DNA of 64,000 bases, taken from the NCBI GenBank assembly GCA_950106755.1, contig OX467083.1, forward strand, positions 18,843,029 to 18,907,028. Direction: 5' to 3'. The stretch comes from Climacium dendroides (lineage: Eukaryota > Streptophyta > Bryopsida > Hypnales > Climaciaceae). The stretch's first letter is position 1; each line of letters opens with the position of its first letter. The notes under the pieces were generated by a model that saw nothing but the letters and a program-made list of their open reading frames with translations, was not told the origin of the DNA and did no database searches. This document shows positions 1 through 12,085 of this stretch, in pieces. A program made the position numbers and the translations under genes.

Positions 1-1853
1 CACTTCCCGCCTCACAACCCGCGCTCCCATCTCAGAAGATTGGTTGCTCATGATCACGGATGGGTTGCATTTGGGAAAGCTTTCAGCGTATAATCTCGCA
101 CGGGAGCAATGGCATTCCATTGGCCTCCCAGTCGACAGCAACAACAGGTTTCCATTCGCAGTCGCGGCCGATGGGAACTTCGTGTGTATGAGTGATCGGT
201 GTTACAGGAAATTCGGGACTTATGGAAGAGTGGCGGTGTGTGATCCCGTGTTGAAGCAGTGGCAGGAGCTCCCACCCTTGCGGAGCTGGGGAGTCATCCA
301 GGCAACCAATTTTTTTTGTATTTATAAAATGCAATATATATTTTGAGAAGGATTTGGCGATTTCATCCATTTTTCAAATATCTGTAGTGTTAAAAGAGAC
401 AGTGCAAAATCAGGTAAGATTCTGAAGAATTCGACCAAAAAAAAATGGCTGCTACATGCAGGGGATGGCTGTGGATCCTGTCACGCGCGCTGTGAAGATC
501 TTGGCGACGAACTTCTTGGATAGCGATGATGGGGCATATAAGCTGACTTGTGCGGAGCTTTATGATACCACGCGGAATGGAGCGAGGTGGAAGATGGTGC
601 TGCCACCGATGGCACTGCTTGCGGCGGATTGCGGATCGGTGTTCTGTAGAGCGCGGTTTGTGTTTTTGGCACCAGATTATAGTTTGTTTGCGTTTGATGT
701 TGGCAATGAGAGCTGGGTAAGGGTGCCCACTGGACCGCTCCCGGCGCCGCGACGGACTCTGGCGCAGGTAAGGCTCTGTTCTCACATGGTTTAGCAATAT
801 CTGACACCCAAGAACGATTTCTGAAATATGCGCAGCATGATGGAAAGTGTTTCACCATGTCTTGAAATTGTAGCTCAATTTCTGAACGAATTGGTTGGCA
901 TCTTCAATCGAAACCCATTGGGTTCACTTCCCACGTACATAACATTCTTGAACTTCAAGGCAGGGGACCATTTGCTTTCCAAATAGCTCCTTTCCGTTTA
1001 GAACATCTTGAATGCTTGCTGGCCCATGTATTGTGGACCCCTGGAACACAACTATATTCTTGTTCTCAGCGCTACTGTTGAAGGAAGGGACCCTGCTTCC
1101 CATTCAAGAATGTTATGTAATTTCACAATTTCTGTCCACCAAGAAAGGATTCTAAAATGTACACCAAACATTGGACAACATTCACATATCGATCTTGAAA
1201 ATTTCTCCACGAATTAGTTGCCATTTTCAAAACCCTAAACCCTACAACACGAGACATTGGACGTGAACTAGTCTCTCATTATGTAAGGTAAGTGAGAGAA
1301 TGTCACCCTGTGTATGTAATTGCAGGCGCACAAGAAACTGTTGGCATGCGACGACGCCATTTTCTTGTTCACCGTCGAGGTGGGGAGCGACGACCCGAGC
1401 AGTCGCGACCTGGTGGTGTGGGGTCTAACTCCTGTGATGGCGTGGGCGGAGGTCGCGAAGGCGCCTCCAGCGGTGAGTCGCCAGTTCTTCGATTTCGTCC
1501 ACGGCGACGGCGACGATTCTGGCCACAACAATCACAACAATGCGAATGCGACGACGACGACGGGGGCTTCGGAGTCGGTTTCAGGCGGGCACGGCGACGA
1601 GGATGCATACTCGCAGGATGCGAGCCATGGATACTCGTCGTTACATCATTGGACGGCGTCGGGGGAGACGCACAACGCCGTGTTCAAGGTGTGGACGGTG
1701 ACGGTCGGCAAGAAATCCATCTTCCTGAAGCACACACGCTTGCCGCAGCTCCTGTTGGTGGACCTTGCGCGGGACGGTGACGCGCGGTGGCGGTGGGTGC
1801 GGTGCCCGCACCATGTGCCGCGCGCCGCCAGGCCCTTCCGATTTGCCTTGTGA
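1..1853 (+). CDS. F-box/kelch-like protein, 3' part (three exons, 5' end outside window)
   Basis: Three exons join in phase: 1-301 (frame begins at base 2), 462-767 and 1326-1853, ending in TGA. The second intron is GT-AG (CAG|GTAAGG ... TGCAG|GCG). The first must use a GC donor (CAG|GCAACC) with a TGCAG acceptor to keep the frame. The protein shows kelch-like strands: 'AVCDPVLKQWQELPPL' near residue 80, 'AELYDTTRNGARWKMVLPPM' and 'LFAFDVGNESWVRVPTGPLP' in exon 2. The last exon has a low-complexity insert rich in Asp, His, Asn and Thr, then ends 'WVRCPHHVPRAARPFRFAL'. Plant F-box/kelch proteins usually bind SKP1 through the F-box and recruit targets to an SCF ubiquitin ligase. The F-box itself would lie upstream of base 1 and is not seen, so a kelch protein without an F-box cannot be excluded. 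Confidence 0.7.
936..1119. repeat. MITE-like inverted repeat in F-box/kelch intron 2
   Basis: The arms at 936-967 and about 1088-1119 are imperfect inverted repeats, both carrying TACATAACATTCTTGAA and a GGGACC-type inner end, with about 120 bases between them. Just outside lies a diverged direct repeat of about 30 bases (881-910 and 1204-1232, sharing the ACGAATT-GTTG-CAT-TTCAA pattern). The ends were not defined by a target-site duplication. This looks like a small non-autonomous element within the intron. Confidence 0.4.
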
Positions 1854-4800
1854 CGAGACGACGACGACAAAACATTCTTGAACTAAGAAACGGCCAAACT
1901 TTGAAGAAAGAAGAGACAAAAAGGGTTTCGGAATTCCACATGGAGGTGTGCAATATTTGCAATCGGGGAGCTATAATTGCTGGCATGATTATAGGGAGAA
2001 GTAAAGTACATGAAAAGTGGGGAATAAGTTTCTAACTTCTGGAAAACTAATTCTAACATTAAATAAACTTTTGGGTTGTTGTTAATTTAACAAGACAAAA
2101 CAATATAGTTTTTCCTTGGAATCACATGAAAGTGTAAACCAGATATGGAAGTTCACCAAAGTAATCATGATTATGGAATACTTGAAATTTGTTTTTCGAT
2201 TCTAATTCCACATGGAAGTCCACCCTAATTAAGGGTGACTTACATGCAACTAGACTTGGCCAAACCTTGCATAATAAATAAAAGACAAAAAAACTTTGCA
2301 ACTCTACATGGAAGTGTAGAATGGTTGTAGGAAGAAATTAGAGGGGAAGATTTCTAGATATTGAACTTGAACTATTTTAGAATTTGAACTTGAACTATTG
2401 GGTTGATTTATGTTTGATAACAAAGCAAGCTACTACTCAAATGTAGTTTTTCCCTACTTACACAAAAACAAAAACATCATGGAAATCAACAAAGGCATTT
2501 TCTACTTTGGGAAACTCAAATTTTTTTTGATTCCAAGACAACACATAAGTTTGCTCTAAATAGGTTGGATGCCCATCTTCAATGGTACTTCAAATGAAAA
2601 ATGTTGTACAATTTATAGCAAGAATTGAATTGAAGCATATAATACGATTCACAAGCTTATTGCCAAGTCCTACATTTTTCGAAAGGATTTCTTTAGCAAT
2701 GGAATTTCAACAACACTCCAAAAAGTTACACTTTCAACACCAACACTTCATTCTTGAATTATATATATGTTGTCTCTTTTTCTTCAATAGTTTTCCTAAT
2801 GTTTTATGATTTTCTATTTATGGCAAGACTTTCAATTCAATCGAGAATTCAATAAAACTATCCAATACAATCTATACTTGTAATACAAGGTTTTAAATTT
2901 TTAGAAAGGAATAAGTAGCAATGGGACTTTGCAATAATGCTCAAGAAAGTTATGCCATTGACCCCAAGTTAACATCTTTAACACTACACTCTTAAACTAA
3001 ATAGGTCGGATGTCCTTCAATGGTACTCCAAATGGTGTATACCATACAAATTATGATAGGGCTTCAGAATTGATTGAAGTATTCAATACAACCTATAATT
3101 TAAATACCTGGCTTTTTGGAAGGAGTATTATAGCAATGAATGTCAACTTCATTATATTGACAATATTCTACTACCTTGGTGCAAGTTTAGCATAGTTTGA
3201 ACCCAAAATCTATATAATTATGTCCTAATTTGTAGCGTGAAATTAGACTTTGTGAAGATATATGTCACAATTTTTGGTTGTAAGAATGTCACCAATTTAA
3301 CGAAATTGATGTTAATAGGACTTTGACAACAACACTCCAAAATAATATTCCACCATTTGAGAGTAAAGGAAGTTACATGATAGGGTGTATTACATTGATT
3401 ATAAAATGCATTCACATATAGGAAGTTATAGGTCTAGTAAAAAATAAAAATTAGAAATTTAATTTAATAGATATAATCTCAATTGTATATAAAAATGAAT
3501 ACAAACTTATATTTTTTCACTAGAGCACAATAATCTTAATACAAAAGCAATGCACATTAATTAATTAGTATAAACTATTTATCAAATTGATTGATTCAAA
3601 TCCTTTTTGGCACAAGTACAAATTACCACAAAGACTCAAACTAATATTATTAATTTCACATGGTATCCAATTGCTAGTTGTATCTAGACATCTTGTATTA
3701 CTAAAGATGTTGATGAAGGATAGTTGCTATTCATAAATCAAGAATTCTTCTTGTGTATGAGCTATAGAATTTAAGGTAGGTAAAGACTATTTTTTTATAT
3801 AGCACATGCAACATTGAATACAATTCTCTCCTAGAGAATAATTTAATAATTTAATATTAGAAAATAATTGGAGAATTAAATATCCTTATCTTTTAAGAAC
3901 ATTTGAGAAAGTTTGAAACGCCATATGGTACACACTAACACATTTATTTTATTTATATCACCTTTACATAGGCTTCACTTAAACAATATTGTAATATTGA
4001 ATTTTAACATGACAAAGGTGTTTTTCAAATCTCCTATTAGAATATTATCTAAATTTTAATTTAATATATTTTGTATTTTAATTTAATTTTAAAAAGTTCA
4101 TGTATTTTGAAGAGGATTGTGAAATATTTATTGATACATGAAAAATAAAAAAAATATCCAACTTAGATTCATTTTGTTGAATATATGACATTAAATAGTT
4201 GGAATTTGCATTCTACAAGGGTGACAAATCCAATGCTAATTTGTAAAACGAAATTCATTGTTACATATAGTAATTATTCAAAAAAAAAATTCAATAAACA
4301 AAATGTCATTAATGAAATGTAAAGTCTTGAATTGCTAATGAATATTGTGTTATATTATAAAATATACCAATATAGTTTTAAAAATGCTCTTATAACTCCA
4401 TTTTATCCCATTCCATATTAATAAGCTCTACTATAGAATAATTGGGTTGATTTAGATAGAGTAATAGAATTGAAAATATATTTTTTTATGTGAATTTTTA
4501 AAATTCAAAGTCTAAAATGCAAAAATTCAACAAAGAAATAACACAAAATCTTTAGCTCTATGTTTTAGAATTAGTCTTAAAATCTTCATATTTATTTAGG
4601 AATTTTAGTTATTTTCATAGATGATTCTTCAAAATCTGAATTATGAATATTATAGATTATAATATTTGCAAAATTAATAATAAAAATATATTTAAAAACA
4701 TAAAAAAACTTGTTTATGGCATAGATGTAAGTGCTATAAAGATAAAATTCCAAATTTTGCGTTGTAAAATCTAAATGATTACAAACATCAATTATAAGTT

Positions 4801-6656
4801 TATTAAATATTTTATGACATCCACTAAAATTATTTTTATGTAATTTGTTTGTTTTCAATTTTTTCTCAAGTTTGTTTCTAAAAATCTTTTTATTGATTTT
4901 ATGATGACCTTTAAAACCTATGTTTTGAATGGATGACAAATTAATGTGATTTTTTTCTTTTTTATATTAAAAATTATTATCTAAAATATTATTGTCAATC
5001 ATACATGTAAAATACTATATTACAATTTTTATATATCTTATATTATAAAATGCATTAAAATAATATAACATATTTTATTTTATAAAATATATATTATTTT
5101 GTGAATATATTATAGAATACAACTATGTTTGTTAGTAAGAATAGAGCATCATAGATCTCATGTTATAATTATAATAAGATTTAACATGGTTATGTTTGAT
5201 TTTATCATCAATTCATTCAAATAAATATTACTATATGATATTACCATTGCATATATTTACATGGAAATATAATTGAATAAAAATTGATCACAAACTTGGT
5301 CAAGCTTTTTTAATAAGAATAGTTGTTTTCAAGTACAAAAATGAATGGATTTTGCCATTGCAATGAATGTTCATAGCAATATAATACACAATGTACTGTA
5401 CTACCAATATATACATAACGTACATTGCTACCAATACATACATAATATATTTCAATACCCATATACATGTTTTAACAAATTTAAATACCAATTCGTACAT
5501 TATATACTTCAAAACCTCAATAAACTCATCTACCCAAGCTTTCCATTTTTTGCTTCTAACAACCAATGATAGCATAAAATGTTGACTTTGTTCAACAAGA
5601 AGGAGAATAATTTCAACCAAAGCCCACTGAGAATAAATTATTTGTGTCTATAGTTCAACTACCTAGGCCAGGAGGTGGACAAGGGCTTCTTTGATTTCTT
5701 CTCCTTCAAAAATAGTCCTTACACTGTTACACATATTGTTTTTCAGACTTGCCATCGTAATTGTTTCATAATTTTGTATAAATTATATGAATCACAATAT
5801 GCACATATCACTGATATTAGCCCCAACCCCCCATTTTTTTTTTTAAATCTTCTTTTTAAAAATCTTTTCTGCTTTTTATGAACCAAGCGGACATCAAATT
5901 CCGTTGAAAGAAAGAATTTCACACCGAACTGTTTGCTGAGGAAGTGAGGAGATTGTAAGCATTGTTCATCTTTTAGGTCTTGGAACTGTTCGCAGTTTGA
6001 AAAACATGGACACATAAATCTTGGGAGCTCAAGAGATACAGCACCAATTTTTCTGATATGGAATGAAATTGAGAAGATATGAGCTTTGAAAATCATCCTT
6101 AAGTTATATTGTAACAAGTGAGACCTCCATGTACAATTCCAAATCTTTCAAATTCACACAACTTCACGTATGCATATAAAGTTCAGATGTTCATATTTAC
6201 ATTGGAGCATAATTACAAGGTAGTGACATTTAATAAAGTAGAGTAGCACTGATTGAGAATACATCTCAGTTAGCGTACACCATATTAAACTGCTTCCCGA
6301 CTTCAAGTAACAACCTACCCATCCTGACAATCGCCGATTTTTCGTGGAGAAAAACACAATTTAGAGAGGAGAATTATATACAACAATGTACGTACGGAAT
6401 ATAGAGTAGGTATACATCTTTCATCCGGAGATGCCTTGGCATTCGACTTATTAGGGTTGGACGCTGAAGTTGGGCGTTAATTGAGGCCTCACAAAATAGA
6501 AGTCGATCTAATGAGAATAAAAGAGCCCATGCTTATTACACAATAATGTACAAGTGCCGTAGCTTCACTTTGTCAACGATGACGACAACGCGGCCTTCGA
6601 AGACAATAGAAATCACAGCACCATATATATGACTTAGCCTGCATATCAACTTTATC
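1854..6656. other. AT-rich intergenic DNA, no gene recognised
   Basis: This stretch holds only short ORFs without recognisable domains, many A/T runs and decayed repeats. The minus-strand ORF at 4592-4939 is rich in Lys, Asn and Ile, as random AT-rich DNA would give, and was not accepted. It contains the diverged repeat listed at 2551-3370. The last several hundred bases should include the 3' UTR and poly(A) site of the OPT gene, which ends at 6657. Confidence 0.6.
2551..3370. repeat. diverged tandem repeat
   Basis: Similar phrases recur with drift. AAATAGGTTGGATG followed by TTCAATGGTACT-CAAATG occurs near 2558-2598 and again near 2999-3034. A segment 'GAAAGGA ... TAGCAATGG-A-TTT-AACAA-A-CTC' occurs near 2680-2725, 2904-2945, 3118-3140 and in part near 3316-3345. 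The spacing is irregular (roughly 220-440 bases). This is probably an old tandem or nested duplication of an AT-rich sequence. Confidence 0.4.
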
Positions 6657-9600
6657 TCAGAATGCGGGGCACCCATCTTTAAACACTCCAGGACGTGTAG
6701 GGCAGGTTGCTAGATTGCATCCATCAACGCTGGAACCCCACCATGAGATATTCTTGTCTTCTACTTGAAGGGAGAAGTATAGTAGCACTCCCATAAATGC
6801 CAGCCCAGCATCCAGAGCCGCGGAGAGGACGTAATTGTAGCGTTGCCACCACATTTTGCGGTATCTGAACACAACAAAGTTGAAAATGAAGCCAACCGAG
6901 AACCAGGCAATGTAGTTCACAGCCGTAGCTGGGGGCATGTTCCCGGTTGCCCCGATAAGAATTGGGGTGTAAACATATAAAGGCCATTTCTTATCCGGGA
7001 ACGTCTTGTGTAATATCCAGAATGGAACTGGCGCTAAGGCTCCAATAAGGAAAAACCAGTTGATAGACTTGTAGATTCCAAGACTTCCAAACATACGCTT
7101 GGGCCCGATGAGACCCCATATCACTGATGCGTCAAAGAACACGGTATCACCAGGGCATGTCCATGGGCTGTTGGGCGGAAGTGCGTCAGAATTACAAATG
7201 TCTGGGATGGTTGTCAATAACCACCATGCCGTGCTGAGATTCACAACCGCAGCAATCACTGTTCCCAGTAACTGCATGAATAACAACAGAACACAATGTT
7301 CAATTAATTCGCAATGCAATTGCCAAAATAAGGTACGTGCACAAGTGGTTCTCCCTTCAAAAACAAGGACAGGCCTAGATTTACGCTTTATTCAGCTGAA
7401 ATATCTTTGGCATTTTAATGGAAATTTCCAATTTAATGGAAACGCATTTAACAGATCCATCGTCAACAGTATCCCACAAAGTTTCTGGCTCTTCACTCAT
7501 ATGACTGCTAAAGGATCGAATTAAATTAATCATTAGGTGAATCTAGCTCTGAAACATTGTGCAGCAAGTTCTAAAGTCCCTTCCAGTGCGACATTCATTT
7601 AGCTAGCTATTGCTAAACGGGTACCACCTGCAATGAACGCACGTTGAGTTCGGTCACACCCATACCAACCTGTAACCCAATAAAGAGTTTTTTATCTGGT
7701 AAAAATAGGCGGAGACTGAATGACTGATAGCACAGTATTATAAAGAGTCAAATGGAAAATAGATATCAAAGCTTGAATGTTACCTGAGCGCTGAACATAG
7801 CTCGTGGAGGAATTTTCATGTAATGCCCCAGTTTAAAGTCAGAAAGGAAATAGACAGCTTGAGTCATACTGATGTATCCATAAGTCTTGAAGCACACATT
7901 TGCTACTGGTCTGCCGGGATATATATACCCGATCAAGTACTCTGTGATAATATTGAGTCCCGGTGTCTGCAAAAAAAGTTGTTATGTTGGTAAATAATAT
8001 TTACCTAGTCTCAACAGCAGCTTTGCAGATAAACTTTCCGACGTTTCATGAGAAGTAGAAGTGCCGTCTCCACTTGCTAACGGCATTCAGTAACAAACGT
8101 AATGAACACGAACGTACGCTAGCTCACTAGTACTGTTCCATATACTAAGATACTATTCCTCATCTTCCACAACGAGACGCTGTCAGGATTGAGGAAGAAC
8201 TTTCAGAACGATATGGAGAGAAGGTTTGGTACCTGATTAGTAATGGCAGTGATCACCCCTATTGGAAGAGTAAAAAATAGTGCCATTCCACAGGCAAGTA
8301 GCACTCCCCACCATCGCAACTGCAGCTGGTCATTGTAAAATTCACAGGCCGCCACAGAGATCAAGATCATGACTGCCAGAATGCTGAGAAACCAGAATTG
8401 GGGAACTTCTTTATAACTTTTCATCAACCGAGTGTGCACATCGGGTTTATCGTTTATGCTTGACTTGGCCCGCTTCCATATATCCCTGCATATTCAAGAC
8501 AACGTCCCATCAAATGCGATTCTATATCCAGCACGAGTATTTCATTTACCAAATTTCGATGTCAATTACGATTTGACAAAAGAATCTCCACCCTTCCTCC
8601 AATTTCCACAACCAGAAGATAGAATCGAGATGCAAAGAACTGTTGCTGGAAGGATGACGTCATTGAAGCAGAGTAGCCTCTGCTTGAGAGTGAGCCTAGC
8701 AAATCCGTAATATAATAACAAGCAATAAATATTTGTCTGGTCGATACTTCCACAAAGGTACAAACAATAATTACGAAAGAAACCAATAAAAGACAAGGGA
8801 GTGACGAAGTCTTGTACCTGCCATGAAAGAGGACAACGTGGGATAAGGTAGCTGCAAGGGCAGCAAACCCAACTCCATAGGTTAAGGCGAAGAATGTGCT
8901 GAGATGCAGTTGCCCATATTTTTCATAGGCCTTCTCATCTAGTCGGAAGTTTGAATCTATAACTTGGTCGACTTTATAACGTGAACCATTGGCTGTAAAA
9001 AAATGGCTTGAAAATATTGGAAAAGATTTTGCATTGTACACATCTTTGAAGTATGCAAGTGGTGTGATCACATACATAACCAGAAGGAATCCGGCAAATA
9101 TGTTGGCTATGGCATAGAATGGTGTGGCAAGTGGACTCCCAAGATATGAAGAAACAGACGCCCAATCCAAAGAAAATGCACCAACACCTAGGCCGCTCAT
9201 TCCTGATCCGATTTGATGAGCCATTACAGAATGCGGCCACGCCCAGCAAACCCATGAAAGTGATGTTAACATGCCAAATAGGTACCCGGGAATAGCATAG
9301 TAACCGAAGCTGCAGGTCAACGCTACGACGAAGAACTGTATGCGTGTAACTCCCCCCTTCCGTCGAACATCTTTCTCATGCAAAGTCCTGAATCCAACAA
9401 AAAAGAAATGAGTGAATACAGTATATTGTTGTACGTTTATCATGACGCAATTGCAAGCTCTTCCTCTCTCTGTAAGCGCACATAAGTAGATCTACTGGCA
9501 AGTATTGACAAAAATGAATGGTCTATCCAAAATCCACTGACGAAGAAACAGTTGGCCAGTCACCAAGTATCCACCTACTTATTAGAAGATTTCTTCATCG

Positions 9601-10696
9601 CCTATATTCTATTTTAAAAGTACTGTACGTTTGTTGCCCTTGCGTACAAATGTCCTTTTATTGTATTGTTCTAGGCCGAGCCAAACGAATTACCTAAAAA
9701 GAGATACTTGGACCAGATTTGCAGGCCACCACATTTGAGCTGGTTTCACCAGATACTCTCGAAATATGCCTGCCCACCCGTATCCGATCATCTGCAAAGT
9801 CGATCATGATTCAAACGAATTCATGTCAACCTTCAATATATCATCGCGCTAAGAGATAGATAGATAGATCGTACAAAGTTATGAAATGCAGACCTTCCAT
9901 ACTCGAAATTAAAACCAAAATGAATGAGTAGACAAGAGTTTTCATTAGCATTTGGATATATTAGCACTACAGAAATCCAAAACGTCCATGTTCCCATTTC
10001 CATAGTGCAAACTATGGATTTTCATAGCTTGAATATAGATTTTTGCCATCTATAGATTCAAGATGTGAAATTGGGTCCATATATGGGCTTCGTGGATTTT
10101 ACAGAGCAATTACACGAATGATCAAGAAAACACCCAAGTGATCGAACGTACGGTGCCCGACGATACGTGATAGGTCATACCTGGGTGGTAATGGTGATCA
10201 ACAATCCTACAAAGAATGTTAATTTCTTCTTGTAGAATGCTTTCACGATGGTTACAATACCAATAGCATACGCTCCCCCAGCGCCCGAATTTGCGAAAAT
10301 AGTAATAAGAACATGCTCCTTCACGTTGAAAGGTCCAGGATTCATGGTCCATTTCCAATTGGTAAAAGGAACTTTGTAATATGTAGTTGGTAACGTTGCC
10401 GCCATGAGGCGTCCCAATGGCAACGCTGCAATTTGAGCCGAGACTGAGCTGATAGTGAGAGGTTCAGTCCGGTAGGAAAAAAACTGGTTGAGGAACGCAA
10501 GCACGGTACATGAGATAATACCCAGTACCCACATCCGAAACGTATACACCGGAATCGACGGGTCATCAACAGTGGACACCGTGAGGGCCACCTGCTCAAT
10601 AGGAGATTGATCCGGAACAGCTTCTTCTCCATCTAGACTTATCAGTTTTTGCTCATTGCTTGCATAATCAGATTTTCCTGCACCACCAACATCCAT
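6657..10696 (-). CDS. OPT: oligopeptide transporter (OPT family, plant PT clade), complete
   Basis: Six exons: 10696-10181, 9791-9694, 9387-8818, 8485-8233, 7966-7784 and 7271-6657. All introns are GT-AG and all phases agree, giving 744 residues, a normal length for plant OPTs. Family marks are clear: 'STVDDPSIP' near residue 41, the NPG motif at 119-121 (WTMNPGPF), '[21 protein letters not shown]' across exon 2, '[18 protein letters not shown]' in exon 3, and the KIPPR motif near 530. There are many hydrophobic membrane segments. OPT proteins are proton-coupled carriers of small peptides, glutathione or metal chelates, mostly at the plasma membrane. The substrate cannot be read from sequence. 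The start is the first ATG of an acidic N-terminus typical of the family. No break was seen, so this is probably an active host gene. Confidence 0.95.
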
Positions 10697-11473
10697 AAGA
10701 AAAATTCATTGAAATATAGCTGGCACTCGATCGAGGCGCTTGAAGTAAAATAGGACAACTTCAAATAAAAGCAAGACAAAACAGAAGAACTCGACAAACG
10801 ATGATCTTGCTAAATTGCTGTTAGAGAGACCTTATCCTCCAACAAACTAGAGCCGCTAAAAAAGGTTTCATCAGGTGACGAGGCGTCGCCTCTATACAAC
10901 AAGACAAGTTCGGCAAGTTCGCCGGTGAAGCGGTATTCCTGACCCGATGGCTTTATTTATGTGATCTCTAATACGCATAACATCAATATCAATTACAGTA
11001 ACCGGATGTTTATAAAGTCGGTGTAGCAACATTATTTTCAAACGCATTTCAACAGGCACACATCATCGCCATCAACCTCTTGACCTGCCTACTGGCTAAT
11101 CCAAATTTCCACTAACAATGACGTGCATAAAGATCGGCCAGAGCAAAAGGCCGGGAGGTCGGACAGTTGTGGGTAGTAGCGAGACCATTGGGAACTTGTT
11201 GTGACCGTTACGTGAGCGGTTGAATGAAAATAATGTATTTCATAACCCGAACCAGAAGTTGTCATCTGATGTAAGGCCATGGAGGGTTAGGCGCTCCATG
11301 ACGCTGGATGAAGCCTCAACCTAAGCTTAGTTTTCTATGATCATCTGTGGCACATGCCAAGTTGCAGAGGATGGAAAAGGCACGACAAGTGGTGCAACTT
11401 CCAAGACAGTTCTTGAGATACGAACCTTGGCCCTTCCTCCATACATAAGTTACAACCTATTAATCCCTCAAGC
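10697..11473. other. OPT upstream region and intergenic DNA
   Basis: This stretch lies 5' of the OPT start codon and should hold its 5' UTR and promoter. No convincing TATA box was fixed. Short ORFs at 11089-11280 (-) and 11337-11567 (+) show no domain and were not accepted. Confidence 0.4.
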
Positions 11474-12085
11474 TCAAACACAACAGAAGTTGTGCCTCTC
11501 TTTTCTCTTCTCCTTACCACCTCTCTTGGACTTGCTACGTCTCGCATTCTGCGTAAACCTAAATTAATACCACAGGAAACTCATATTCAGTTCCCGGTGT
11601 TAAAATTCCCGGTGAGTCCCACTTTTCCCTGTGTGTCGTACACTGGGAACGCCGGGAAAACACCGGGGAAAGTGGGACTCACCGGGAATTTTAACACCGG
11701 GAACTGACTATGAGACCCCTGTGTACGCAAGACCCAACTGAAGAGGCGTACGTGAATCAATGGATGCCTTACCTTGGGATTACCCCTTCACGTCGAAATC
11801 GAAGCTATGGACTACAGTTCTGAAGCTTCTAGAGGGGGTGCGGGGACAAGATAATTGCATTGAAAAGAAAGGAGAGTTGAATGCAATGAACCTTGGAAGC
11901 TTTTCTCAGAGACGCGATCGAGGAGCGGGGTTGCGAAAGAAGGATCAGGGAAGACCCCTACCTTTACGTTTCACCTGAGTCTCATCTTGTTGGTTACCGT
12001 CGTGCTCCAGATTGCTCTTCTTCTCTGCTGCGTGCTGTGCAGAGGAATCCAGGCCCGGAGCGGCGTCATCCGTCTGCGGAGCCAT
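11474..12085 (-). CDS. possible small acidic/basic protein (two exons, 61 aa)
   Basis: An ATG at 12085 opens a 37-codon exon (12085-11975) ending CAG|GTGAAA. A TTTACGCAG acceptor then leads in phase to 11548-11474, ending TGA. The N-terminal half is acidic and polar (starting MAPQTDDAAPGLDSSAQ) and the C-terminal half is strongly basic (KSKRGGKEKRKERH), ending in FCCV. No family is recognised; the basic part resembles a nuclear-localisation or nucleic-acid-binding tail. A CT-rich stretch typical of a plant 5' UTR lies upstream on the same strand at about 13540-13386. A possible acceptor (GGGTTGACAG) just 5' of the coding exon, near 12150, could join them. The foldback element at 11580-11714 lies in the intron. 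Support is splice logic and composition only, so it may be a chance model or a non-coding transcript. Confidence 0.3.
11580..11714. repeat. foldback MITE with about 50-bp arms
   Basis: The left arm (11580-11629) and right arm (11665-11714) are near-perfect inverted repeats around a 35-base centre. The arms contain CAGTTCCCGGTGTTAAAATT and its complement, then GGTGAGTCCCAC. The RNA would fold into a long hairpin. It is clearly a non-autonomous foldback element; the superfamily is uncertain because no target-site duplication was fixed. It is independent of the GGATCC palindromes at 44-58 kb. Confidence 0.75.

Noticed and set aside
1292..1780. Overlapping ORFs in both strands over the F-box/kelch-like exon 3
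   Set aside because: High GC in this exon opens several frames; only the frame joined in phase with exon 2 has kelch-like sequence.
4592..4939. 115-aa minus-strand ORF
   Set aside because: Composition is Lys, Asn and Ile in an AT-rich stretch, with no motif; consistent with chance.
7099..7524. 141-aa plus-strand ORF over the OPT gene
   Set aside because: It runs antisense across the last OPT exon and intron and has no independent motif.
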